Assembly (NCBI GenBank): GCA_006386115.1
Contig: VFIW01000074.1
Span: forward strand, 142,201 to 206,200
Reading direction: 5' to 3'
Source: Globisporangium splendens
Taxonomy: Eukaryota > Oomycota > Peronosporomycetes > Pythiales > Pythiaceae
DNA length: 64,000 nucleotides
Part shown: in pieces, positions 38,626-48,364 of the stretch
Position numbering within the stretch: the first letter of the stretch is position 1
How the letters are laid out: the number at the start of each line of letters is the position of its first letter
Notes under the pieces: model-generated
Database searches by the model: none
Seen by the model: only the letters and a program-made list of their open reading frames with translations
Told to the model about the DNA's origin: nothing
Program-made: the position numbers and the translations under genes

Positions 38626-39810
38626 ATGCCTCGCGTCGTGATCGTCGGAGGCGGCCCCGCCGGTGTCAACGCCGCGCAGACCCTCGCCAAGCTGCTCACC
38701 CCGCAGGACAACGTCGAGGTCGTGCTCTTCGAGAAGAGCAAGTACTACTACCACGCCGTCGGCGCGCCGCGGGCCTACGTCGACCCGAGCTTCACCAAGA
38801 AGCTCTTCGTGCCGTACGACAACGTGATCCCCAAGAGCGCGGCGTCGTTCGTCAAGATCACGCGCGGGCTCGTCACGCGGGTGTTACCGGAGACCAACGA
38901 GATCCAGTACGCGCTCATCGGCGCCGACGACGACACTGAAGCCGGACCCGTCAAGACCATGGCGTTCGACTACCTCATCCTCGCCACGGGGAGCACGTAC
39001 ACCGTGCCGATCAACCAGCCGAAGAACAACTTTGCGCGCGCCACAACAGAAGCCAAGCTGAAGGAGGTACAGGAGCAGATCCAGAAGGCCGACAAGATCC
39101 TGATCGTGGGCGGTGGCGCCGTGGGCGTCGAAGTGGCCGGCGACATCAAGTCCAAGTACCCGAAGAAGACGGTGACGATCGTGGACGCGAACCAGAAGCT
39201 GGTCGCAGGCAACAACGTGCGCGACAAGTTCCGCTCCAAGCTCGCGCGGTACTTGAAGCGCTTGGACGTCCAGGTGGTGCTGGGCGAGCGTCTGGAAGAG
39301 CGTCTGACGGGCAACAGCTACGTGAAGCGTACGCTGCGCACGGACAAGGGCACAGCCATCGAGTCGGACATCCAGCTGCTGTGTGCGGGTTTCAACCCGG
39401 TCGTGGACACCGTGGCCAAGTTCAACCCGGAGCTCGTGAACGCCGACGGCTTCATTAAGGTGAACGACAAGCTGCAGTTCGCGGACGCTCGGTACGGCCA
39501 CCTGTTCGCGTTGGGCGATGCGAGCAGCCACGCGACGCCCAAGCTGGCGTACTGGGCGGGTGAGCAGGGCAAGCACGTTGGCGCGGAGCTCGCGGCAGTG
39601 TTGCGCAAGACGCAGTCGCAGGTCACGAAACCATTTCCAAAGGTAGAAGTGGAGGCGTTGCTGGTGCCGCTGGGTCCGAACGGCGGTGTGGGCCAGTTGC
39701 CCGTGATGGGCGGCACGGTGGTGGGCAATGTGATCACGCGCATGATCAAGTCGAAGGACATGTTCGCGGCGAAGACGTGGGAGAGCCTTGGTGCGGTGGT
39801 GCCGAATTAA
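38626..39810 (+). CDS. AIF2/FSP1-like FAD-dependent NAD(P)H oxidoreductase, copy E
   Basis: 394 residues, identical in sequence to copy D and, as far as visible, copy F. Dinucleotide folds VVIVGGGPAGVNAAQTLAK and ILIVGGGAVGVEVAGDIKSK and the C-terminal FAD motif HLFALGDASSH are intact. The DNA appears identical to D from about 38547 to the last two codons, including all synonymous positions, and unrelated after the stop. Confidence 0.93.
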   Translation: MPRVVIVGGGPAGVNAAQTLAKLLTPQDNVEVVLFEKSKYYYHAVGAPRAYVDPSFTKKLFVPYDNVIPKSAASFVKITRGLVTRVLPETNEIQYALIGADDDTEAGPVKTMAFDYLILATGSTYTVPINQPKNNFARATTEAKLKEVQEQIQKADKILIVGGGAVGVEVAGDIKSKYPKKTVTIVDANQKLVAGNNVRDKFRSKLARYLKRLDVQVVLGERLEERLTGNSYVKRTLRTDKGTAIESDIQLLCAGFNPVVDTVAKFNPELVNADGFIKVNDKLQFADARYGHLFALGDASSHATPKLAYWAGEQGKHVGAELAAVLRKTQSQVTKPFPKVEVEALLVPLGPNGGVGQLPVMGGTVVGNVITRMIKSKDMFAAKTWESLGAVVPN

Positions 39811-40000
39811 TTACAGAGATGCACGCGAGCGAGCTTTTCCTCTCTTGATTGTGAATATTTTATAGAGCGCTTTTTTGTCCAAAAACGTTTGTGATTCCTA
39901 CCTGAGCGACTATTTGTTTGCGGCTTGTGGTCATCGGAACTTGGTTTGTCAAATCATTATTTGCACCGCGGCGTCTGCCCGGCGATGGTCGAAGTCACTG
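39811..40000. other. 3' flank of copy E
   Basis: Short spacer up to the GA-rich LINE tail; nothing recognised. Confidence 0.4.
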
Positions 40001-40946
40001 AGAGAGAGAGAAGGTAATTCTATTGAACTTATGGTCTACATACAGTTTAAGAATTCCTGAGTCTCATTAACACTGCTGACAGTGAGGTGTATCTAGGTTT
40101 GACGGTGTGGCACCGACATCATTGTCGAGTAGAGCTGCGACTTGGGACATAACAACTTGATCGTTTCCCCGCTGTTCAACGGCGAGTATCTTCGCACTCT
40201 TGGAGCTCGTTGCCATGTTGGCGAGAAGATCGGCCATCTTGTTTTGTTCTCGTTTTGTGTGATCCCAGGAGGTCCACGCAAAGTTGGCGATGATTTGATT
40301 TACCCGAACTGCTAGTGGCTGCAACTTGGTCTGGCGTATTGAGGCGAACCAGTTCTGGGCTGCGATAATCATTTGGCTGTCTCCGAAGACTTCCAACTTG
40401 ACTTCATAATGCTGTAGGTAGTGTGCACTGTATGCCAAACCATCTTTCAGTGCGCTGTATTCGCACCAATTGTCCGTGACTTCCGGTCCCATGTACGCAT
40501 AGCCGCACGCTTTGAGTTCCCAATGATTGCTTCGCTCATTCAGGAAGATGAGTGCCCAACCGCTGCCTCCTGGACCTGGGTTGACGCGTGCACCTCCATC
40601 GAAATACAAACGCGCCGTCGCCCATGCTCCCAGTTGGCGCGACAAGTCTTGTCTCTCCAGTACGCTAAGCAGTTGACTCAGGCACGTTGCATTGATCTTT
40701 TCTCCTTTGAGCGTTCTCATCCGATGAGCCACAGCCCGCACTTGCGTCACACACGCTGTCCACACTCGCTGTCCACACTCGCTGGGTACTTTCTTCGATA
40801 GTGACGTGTTGTCGTTCATGCACTATCTCCACTCTTGTTCTCCACAGCAGTACTGGGATGCTTGATGTGACGATAAACCAGAGTTTCTGTAGTGCTGTCG
40901 AGTGTTCCGGGGCAATGAACCCGAAGTGCTTTTCCGATTCCCGGAG
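40001..40946 (-). mobile_element. 5'-truncated LINE, copy 2 (RNase H and 3' UTR)
   Basis: Minus orientation: the 3' end is at 40001 with a (TC)n tail (GA repeat on plus, 40001-40012). It contains the RNase H domain (YFDGGARVNPGPGGSGWALI, FGDSQMIIAAQNW, TKREQNKMADLLANMATSSK), ORF stop at 40067. It is homologous to the full LINE up to TTCCCGGAG at about 40946. It has the 13-bp frame-breaking duplication shared with copies 1 and 4. The second Gly of GGARGNPG is Val here, as in copies 1 and 4. Confidence 0.9.
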
Positions 40947-41384
40947 TAAATATTGTTAATATGGCATCATCTTGGTAATATCAGTATTAAGGTGTATTTG
41001 ATGTGGTATTCGAAGTGAATAATCCAGCATGTGATGTCTAATTATCCGGCGTGTGGTGATTCACCATTAGGTGTTTGGTTTTTCACTATCTGGGGTATGG
41101 AGTTTGACGATCTGGTGTGCGGTGATTCGTTTTTTACGTGTGTTAAACTCATTACCCATTCCAAGTCGGCAGACGCTTCATTTGGCACAAGCATGTGTGC
41201 CGTGCTTGAGAGACTGTTGAGAACAGAGCCCCTGAACAGGTTTGAACTTAGTATTACATTGAAACGCTGTGATATTCAAATATCCTACTAAATGGTAGCG
41301 TCTACAACAGCTCACGTATGCAACTATTCAGGATTCTTCTACAGCAACTCGATGCTACCACAAGGTAACAACAAATGAAGACTG

Positions 41385-42362
41385 ATGAGTGATGCCATTA
41401 GTGTCCAAGCCCTCCGACAGGTTCCCGCAGTGAACGAGCGACCAGACAGTTCGGTGTATCGTTTAGCATGTCCCTCCTGCGAAGGCGAACCGAGTCGTGC
41501 TTCACACAATTTGTCAGCATACAAGCGCACAGTTCCCTCGAAGCAACCCCTCGCCAACGATGTCGGTGAAGTTTCAGTAAGCTTTGCATTTTGTGTCAAT
41601 AACAATGCAAAGATTAGTTCGAGCATTAATCACAGTGCGAGCACTCACTCGCATAGTTGGCATTTACTGAAAGATACATTTAGTAGGTTGCAAGAATTCA
41701 TGGTGATCGCGAGCAGATCGAGTATACTTTCCCCTATATCCTAAACGACGCAATCGAAGCATTGTCAACACAGGAGAATCTTGATTTCAGTATTTTCGAG
41801 TGGCTTGGGGTGCTGTCGTTTGTCAACTCGCCCCTGCTGAAGCGCTGCGAGTGTTTTCCAGGGTTCTATGACGAAATGATTTCAAAGAGCAGTTTTACTT
41901 TTAGTACTGCACCGAACAGTGTGCAGCACACAATTAAAAAATTGTGTGAATGCGGTCTACCTCTGGCAATTGCGACACCCGAGCTCAACCACGCGCTTTC
42001 GCGTTGTTGCTGAGTTTCTTCAGCACGCTCATCCAGTCGCAAATGCCACAGGCAACCTCAGTTCTGACCTTGACCAGTTTGGTCGCACAACATCCTGCCA
42101 GACCGTAAAAAGGAGGCAGGTGCAGCGATCGCGTCAGCACGGCGCACTTCGAGAGAACGCCTCCCCCATTTGTGACTCTTTTCTGCGTTAGATGCTGCGC
42201 GTGGCCAACAGCACGATGGTTATCACGTGCGCCATGGTCTTACTGGTATTTTCTATTGTCAGGCGCTCCGCTCGTTTCGCAAAGTTAAACCTCGTTTTGG
42301 ACACGTCAGAAGACAATGAGGTTGAGTATCTACTTCGGATCGCGACAAAAAATAACAAGATC
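41385..42362 (+). pseudogene. Unrecognised gene or gene relic in composite block, first copy
   Basis: Protein-like text in successive frames: 41385-41744 (VNERPDSSVYRLACPSCEGE), then REQIEYTFPYILNDAIEALS followed by ENLDFSIFEWLGVLSFVNSP and FPGFYDEMISKSSF (up to the stop at 42011-42013), then, from an ATG at 42191, a hydrophobic segment TMVITCAMVLLVFSIV with an acidic end (LDTSEDNEVEYLLRIATKN, stop 42360-42362). Frame changes could be short introns (candidate borders near 41575 and 42190) or decay. No family was recognised. The text has amino-acid composition unlike chance frames. Confidence 0.3.
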
Positions 42363-43306
42363 TGAGTTTCATTTTGCTTCAACTGGACACACGCACAAGG
42401 CGACACTTCTCTGCGAGTTGTTTCGGTCTTGTGACCAGAATAGCACGCACCGAGTCACTCTGGCTATGGTGGAGTTTCACGATATCTGGGACGTGTTTCA
42501 TTCATCGATACAAACAACAACCGCACCATTGTCCGCAAAAGAAAATCGCATCCCAGCGCCACAAACCATTTGGATGCTCCAAGAGACTTGCACACTCCAT
42601 TCGCTCGCACACTCTTTCTTTTCGAGCCTTCCACTCAAAGACTCAGCAAGAAGACTCCCTCGATACCAAGTCTTTCCCAAAGCGAACTCAAGATGTTTTC
42701 GATTGCCCCGATTCACTCAGCTCGCTTTCCTTCTCAGCTTGCGAGCTGTGACTCAGCACACGCGTGTGATCTCGCTTGATTGCATTGTCGACTGTGACAC
42801 GTACGCCGCCGAGTGCAAGAAATTTGCATGTGCAGGAGCGAGGGTTAGTTTGTGCAGCACATTCAACAGCGTCATCTCATCGTCTTGCACGTTCAACGAG
42901 TGAGCTTCAGCACTGCTACTCATCTGGAGCAGAAGGTTTTTCCTCGCATAGGAGTAAGAAGGATATAGAGATAGAGAAGTCATTCATCAGGAAGCCGCGG
43001 AGGACACAAGCCTCAAGAAAGTAAGCATCATCTGTCCCCGGCGGCGAGCACGGTGCCAAGCGCTGGCGCCGCAACTCCAACAAAGCCACCACGTCACACC
43101 CGGGGCGAGCCTTGCCAAGCCTACCCTTCAGCCACGCATAGCAAGTCTCGAACCTGTCCTAATGAATGCACTTATCTTGCCCCGCACACACCGATCTTGC
43201 CAATGATATTGGAAACACCGTTTTCCATCGACATCGGGAGAGAGAGAGAGAAGGTAATTCTATTTAACTTATGATCTACATACAGTTTAAGAATTCCTGA
43301 GTCTCA

Positions 43307-44059
43307 TTAACACTGCTGACAGTGAGGTGTATCTAGGTTTGACGGTGTGGCACCGACATCATTGTCGAGTAGAGCTGCGACTTGGGACATAACAACTTGA
43401 TCGTTTCCCCGCTGTTCAACGGCGAGTATCTTCGCACTCTTGGAGCTCGTTGCCATGTTGGCGAGAAGATCGGCCATCTTGTTTTGTTCTCGTTTTGTGT
43501 GATCCCAGGAGGTCCACGCAAAGTTGGCGATGATTTGATTTACCCGAACTGCTAGTGGCTGCAACTTGGTCTGGCGTATTGAGGCGAACCAGTTCTGGGC
43601 TGCGATAATCATTTGGCTGTCTCCGAAGACTTCCAACTTGACTTCATAATGCTGTAGGTAGTGTGCACTGTATGCCAGACCATCTTTCAGTGCGCTGTAT
43701 TCGCACCAATTGTCCGTGACTTCCGGTCCCATGTACGCATAGCCGCATGCTTTGAGTTCCCATCGATTGCTGCGTTCATTCAGGAAGATGAGTGCCCAAC
43801 CGCTGCCTCCTGGACCTGGGTTGCCGCGTGCACCTCCATCGAAATACAAACGCGCCGTCGCCCATGCTCCCAGTTGGCGCGACAAGTCTTGTCTCTCCAG
43901 TACGCTGAGCAGTTGGCTCAGGCACGTTGCATTGATCTTTTCTCCTTTGAGCGTTCTCATCCGATGAGCCACAGCCCGCACTTGCATCACACACGCTGTC
44001 CACACTCGCTGGGTACTTTCTTCGATAGTGACGTGTTGCCGTTCATGCACTATTTCCAC
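43307..44059 (-). CDS. LINE copy 3 RNase H domain
   Basis: About 250 residues: YFDGGARGNPGPGGSGWALI, SALKDGLAYSAHYLQHYEVK, VFGDSQMIIAAQNWFAS and DHTKREQNKMADLLANMATS hold the D, E, D, D residues expected of RNase HI. In the same frame as the RT ORF but separated from it by an in-frame TAG (44240-44242) and a TGA near 44070, where copy 1 has TGG. It lacks the 13-bp duplication of the truncated copies, so this subfamily member keeps the RNase H frame. Confidence 0.85.
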   Translation of the reverse strand: MEIVHERQHVTIEESTQRVWTACVMQVRAVAHRMRTLKGEKINATCLSQLLSVLERQDLSRQLGAWATARLYFDGGARGNPGPGGSGWALIFLNERSNRWELKACGYAYMGPEVTDNWCEYSALKDGLAYSAHYLQHYEVKLEVFGDSQMIIAAQNWFASIRQTKLQPLAVRVNQIIANFAWTSWDHTKREQNKMADLLANMATSSKSAKILAVEQRGNDQVVMSQVAALLDNDVGATPSNLDTPHCQQC

Positions 44060-44239
44060 TCTCGTTCTTCACAGCAGTACTGGGATGCTTGATGTGACGA
44101 TAAACCAAAGTTTCTGTAGTGCTGTAGAGTGTTCCGGAGTAATGAACCCGAAGTGCTTTTCCAATTCCCGGAGCAAAGATCGTTGACCTGGCGGGGCTGT
44201 GCGACTGGCAATATGAGGCAGGAAGAGGTTGAGTGCTTG

Positions 44240-45301
44240 CTACGTCAATGTTCGACCCATCCATCGCCCGAGAATGGTCGTCCACGCGGCTTGTGCTCGC
44301 TTGCAACTCCAGACTATGTGTGAGATAGTTTCTTTTGTCTCCCCACATCCGGCATTGCTTGGGCACGCTGGAGGCTCGATCCTTACCGGATGGAACAGGT
44401 TGAGCTGCATCGTAGAGATCCGGTATGTCGTCCACATCTGATACGGCGTAAGACATCCTCGTTGTTTCCATAGATCTGCTGGTAGTCGATACTGCACATG
44501 GCTGTACCACTGGTCAGTTTTCGCAACTTCGTTGAGCTTGTCTATGAGTCCTCCGAGACCTTGATACAACTTGCTGTGCAACCTTCGTGTTCTTGCTCGG
44601 TCAATTGTCTTCTGGATACTGTTTGGGGGAGTACGTTCATGCACCAGCCACGGACAGTGAGTCGTGAGCGGGTGCGGTTTGAAAGTCCACCCTGTGGTTT
44701 TTATTTCTTCTTCGATCATTGCAACGTCTTGTTGACAGGTAGCATCCCCAACCCAGTCGGTCACTGTCCAGAGAACTCCGTTTGCTTGCCGTTGCATCTG
44801 GATGTAGTCCGTGTGGCTCCCCTCCGATACTGGCACCGCGATGGTGGTTCCCATGCCATTGCTGATCCACTTGTACTCTCGTTTTGTGTGTTTCCTGCTC
44901 CACGGCTCCTGGTGACTGTTCAACTGGTTGCCTGCATCGATTTCTATCTCCGGTGAGCATAGAATGGTGCTGGTTACGAGTTTTCGCAAGGTGGTCATTC
45001 GTTTGAACGTGAGAGTCGCCGTCATGGTTGGTAGCCGCACGGAGAACACTCGCTCTTCCTCCCGTCTCACGTTGAAGCTGGCCAAATTGCATTCCTTCAG
45101 GAAAGGAACCTTTTTGACTGTATACTGCTCGCCTTGACTGTCGATTATCCAGGGGTTGTCGTTCCACTGAAAGGATGGCCAGAACGCTCGAGTCTCTTCC
45201 GATAGTTGATGAATCGTCTGCTCTGGTTTTCTCCCACAGTACACACCTACACGTCCGTCTGACCTCCACTCGAGGTCCAGGGTCGGTAGCAAGGATTCCA
45301 T
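44240..45301 (-). CDS. LINE copy 3 ORF2, C-terminal region with CCHC-type motif
   Basis: Same frame as the RT part, after an in-frame TAG (45323-45325, following ERRNPA). Contains TIDRARTRRLHSKLYQGLGG and a reverse-transcriptase-associated zinc motif CPSNAGCGETKETISHIVWS with a following C, typical of the zf-RVT region of LINEs and plant RT proteins. Ends at a TAG (44240-44242) after GRTLT. The frame continues with QALNLFLPHIASRTAPP, so the TAG looks like an interruption. Copy 1 has the same TAG. Confidence 0.8.
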   Translation of the reverse strand: MESLLPTLDLEWRSDGRVGVYCGRKPEQTIHQLSEETRAFWPSFQWNDNPWIIDSQGEQYTVKKVPFLKECNLASFNVRREEERVFSVRLPTMTATLTFKRMTTLRKLVTSTILCSPEIEIDAGNQLNSHQEPWSRKHTKREYKWISNGMGTTIAVPVSEGSHTDYIQMQRQANGVLWTVTDWVGDATCQQDVAMIEEEIKTTGWTFKPHPLTTHCPWLVHERTPPNSIQKTIDRARTRRLHSKLYQGLGGLIDKLNEVAKTDQWYSHVQYRLPADLWKQRGCLTPYQMWTTYRISTMQLNLFHPVRIEPPACPSNAGCGETKETISHIVWSCKRAQAAWTTILGRWMGRTLT

Positions 45302-45322
45302 TTGCTGCTTCAGATCGTCTTT

Positions 45323-48315
45323 CTACGCAGGATTGCGTCTCTCTGCAGCCACCAGGTCTTCACAGAGATACTCCCACCCGAGTCTGTGAATATTGCTCAT
45401 CTGGTACAGCCTTGTCTGTGCGAGGTGGCATCGCTCCTTGGGTGAAACCGCGCAACATCCCCGGTTTTGACTTTTGTCCCGATGCACCTGTTCATGCCAA
45501 GCCTCTGTATACTTGTCTCGCGCTCGCTGAAGCCACCGAGTTGTCCGCCGCATCGCTTGTCGCTTTATTGCAAGAGGTATTGAATAGAGACCTATGCCTC
45601 CTTCCTTGGCTGGCAGGTAGAGCAGGGAAGGACTCACCTTGTGCCTCGTGCCGTCTGTGCCGAGTGTTGATTGCCACAAAAACTGCTTTTGTAGATTCAC
45701 TAGCTGATCCACGACCTTCGCTGGGGGCTTGATGTAGCCGGCAGTGAACAGAATCGACGGCAGTAAGACCGAATTCAGTATCAGCACTCTCCCCACCACA
45801 CTGCTGGAGACTTTGGCCGCGATGATCAATCTGGTTCGGAGCTTTTGCAGGCGGTCCTCCCAATTAGCTTGTGTGATGTTCCCGGTACCTATTTGGATGC
45901 CAAGGTACCTCACCGTCTCTCCATGCTTCAGAATTGGAATGCCGCATCTTTGTTCCTGGACTACTGCTGTGTTGAGACAGATGTAGCTGCTTTTCGTTGG
46001 TTGCACGTGCAGACCTGATTGCTGGCCGAACTCGGACAGCAGCTGCATGAGTCGAGGCAGCTGTTTCCCTTGTTTCAAAAAGACGGCGGAGTCGTCGACG
46101 AAGGTCGAAATGAGATGGGGTTCTGCTCCGGATCTGGTCACGCGAATTCCTTCCAGATGGGGGTCTTGCTGAACTGCCAGTGCGAGAATCTCCGCGGCAA
46201 CGATAAACAGAAGTGGGGCCAAAGGGCAACCTTGACGAATTCCCAACTTGACCTCCCATTCTCTCGACACTTCATCGTTCACCAGGTACTGCGCTGTAGT
46301 GTCCGAGTGCATTCGATGTACTAAATCCACAAATTGTCGCCCAAAACCGAACTTGCTCAGCACAAGATACAGAAAATCTCTGTCCAATGTGTCGTAAGCC
46401 TTCATGAAGTCAAGCATCGCAATTCCCGGAGCGTCATCCAACCCTTCAGCACTGTTGTGGTACGCTTTGTCCAACGCAGCTTGCATGATGAGGATCGAGT
46501 TCTCCATCAGTCGGTCGCGTACAAAGCCTTGTTGTGCTTCCCCGATGATCCACAGAAGGATGTCTTGCAGCCTTGTTGTCAAGACTTTTGCAAACAACTT
46601 GTAAGTGGTCGTAAGCAGAGTGATTGGTCTGTAATCGAGGGGGTTTGGCGAATCTCCTTTCTTGCGCAACGGTATCACGATTCCTTGACCGAATGATCGT
46701 GGCATGGTTGCCCCGCGTTGGATGTTGTTGAATTCCCGCACCAAAACTTCAACCATCACGTCCTCGCAATCCTTGTAGAAGTCATTGTTTAGACTGTCCA
46801 CGCCACCTGCCTTATGCCGATGTAAAGCCGCGATCGCCTCTCGTACTTCCTTTTCAGTGATGGGTGCCATCAAGTCTTGGTTTTGCTCTTCTGTGACTTT
46901 TCGAGTTTCCGGAATGTACACCAGTGCATCAAATCGCTGTTCAGCCTTCTGCGGAGGGACCGCAGCATGGCTCTGGCCAGTGATTTGGTTCCACTCTGCC
47001 CCCATGATGTCCGCTAGACTCGCGTTTGGTGAGTGGTACCTTCCGGGAGTCGGTTTCAATTGTGAAATTGTTTGATCCCGCTGCCAGTTGGCGATCCTCC
47101 GAAATATGTGACGACCATCCCCCTGCGTTGCTTGCATATACTTACCGAATTTGAACTCTGCTGCCTCCCTTGCCGCGTTTGCTTGTTCTTCGATCAGCTG
47201 ACGCCTTGTACGGTTTGCCGGTCGATGCTGCTGATCCTCCAACTTTTGCCGGTATCTTCGTACTTGCCGCTTCTCTGCTCGACTTACTCTCAGTATTGCT
47301 TTGATGATACGCTGCTCCAGGTTGTTCCAAACGATTGACCCTTCACTCTGCATCAGCTCCAGCTCGCGAGCGATCGCCTTTTGCACCCCAGTCCGCACCA
47401 AGTCAGGACGCGAGGTACGCATCGGGTACCTGCACTTGTTCACCTTCCTTGGTCTCTGCGGTTGAATCGTCCATTTCATATGCAGCACCACTGCTTGGTG
47501 ATCCGAGTAGCGCTTGGGTAGCTCTATAGCCTCCCTTTGCACGGCGCTGCCCAGGTTTCCTGCGATATAGAATCGGTCGAGTCGACTGGCTGAGTTTTTT
47601 CTCCAGTATGTGAAATGCTCCGTCAGTTCCCTCTGCACTGGCCACTCCGGATCCTCCACTAGCTCCCGTGCGTCGTAAATGTTCCACTCCGTCACTAGTC
47701 GTCTCAGTTCTGCGCTCTCGCACTGCACAGGTAGCCGAACTCCTCTTTGGTACCGGTCCCGTTGCTTGTCGAGCACACAATTGAAGTCACCTCCGAGCAC
47801 TGCTGCTGCATCTTGATGAGTCCCGAACTCCTCGTTTAGGCGTCGGAAGAAGTGTTCTCGCTCTGGTTTCTTGTTGGGTGCGTACACATTAATCCACACC
47901 ACTCCCTTGGACTTGATAGCGACTGTGCGATTCGTCCACTTGGATTCCTCGATCAGTTGTGTTTCGCTAATCGTTTTCGGATTTGTGAGTATTGCAACTC
48001 CGCCGGTCGCGTCTGGATGGATGGACCAAAAGGACGTTGGTTCGTCTAGGTTTGCAACCCCCATATTCGGTTCCAGTAATGTCGGAGTCTGCTTTCTTCT
48101 TTGGCTGTGGTGATCCTCGTCTCCTGTAAATAAATGATATCATACTTCTCTGCGGTTAGTGCCCCCTTGAGATCCTCTAACCATTTTGTTCGTTCTTTCT
48201 TTTTGAATCCGCACACGTTCTGAGTTAATACCCGTAGCGTGTTAGGACATGGTCTTTTTTCCTTTTCTTGGTTTTTGTAAAATGCATTCTTGAGGGCATG
48301 TAGCGCAGCGTACAT
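45323..48315 (-). CDS. LINE copy 3 ORF2: AP endonuclease and reverse transcriptase, frameshifted
   Basis: Endonuclease start: LRVLTQNVCGFKKKERTKWL, YDIIYLQETRITTAKEESRL, up to YWNRIWG (48046-48315). Then in the next frame VANLDEPTSFWSIHPDATGG, IKSKGVVWINVYAPNKK, AVLGGDFNCVLD, SASRLDRFYI, KRYSDHQAVVL (N, E, D, N, SDH motifs of APE endonucleases). RT follows: SFGQGIVIPLRKKGDSPNPL, DYRPITLLTTTYKLFAKVLT, MLDFMKAYDTLDRDFLYLVL, GIRQGCPLAPLLFIVAAEIL and catalytic ISTFVDDSAVFLK. The frame break is at a run of five G (about 48060); one more G would restore the frame. The first ATG and the link to ORF1 are unclear. Confidence 0.88.
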
Positions 48316-48364
48316 TTCTGTGCCTGGGCTACTTCCACCTTGGTTACCTGTTGGTGTCGCGCCT

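Larger units (their letters stand above)
40001..43231. repeat. Composite duplicated block, first copy
   Basis: LINE remnant (40001-40946) plus 2.3 kb of non-LINE DNA, repeated at 58541-61775 in the same orientation with no length difference over at least 3,164 bp and only a handful of substitutions seen (for example at 40750 and 43063). One edge is the LINE (TC)n tail. The other edge (43231) abuts the tail of the full LINE. Confidence 0.9.

Noticed and set aside
42316..42903. 195-codon plus ORF in the duplicated block (also 60860-61447)
   Set aside because: Overlaps a competing frame, has no recognisable features, and its Ser/Phe/His-rich text looks random; kept only as part of the unclear region.
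40001..43252. GA-rich microsatellites at 40001 and 43241 as host simple repeats
   Set aside because: They coincide with the 3' ends of LINE copies and recur at 58541 at the same element position, so they are element tails.
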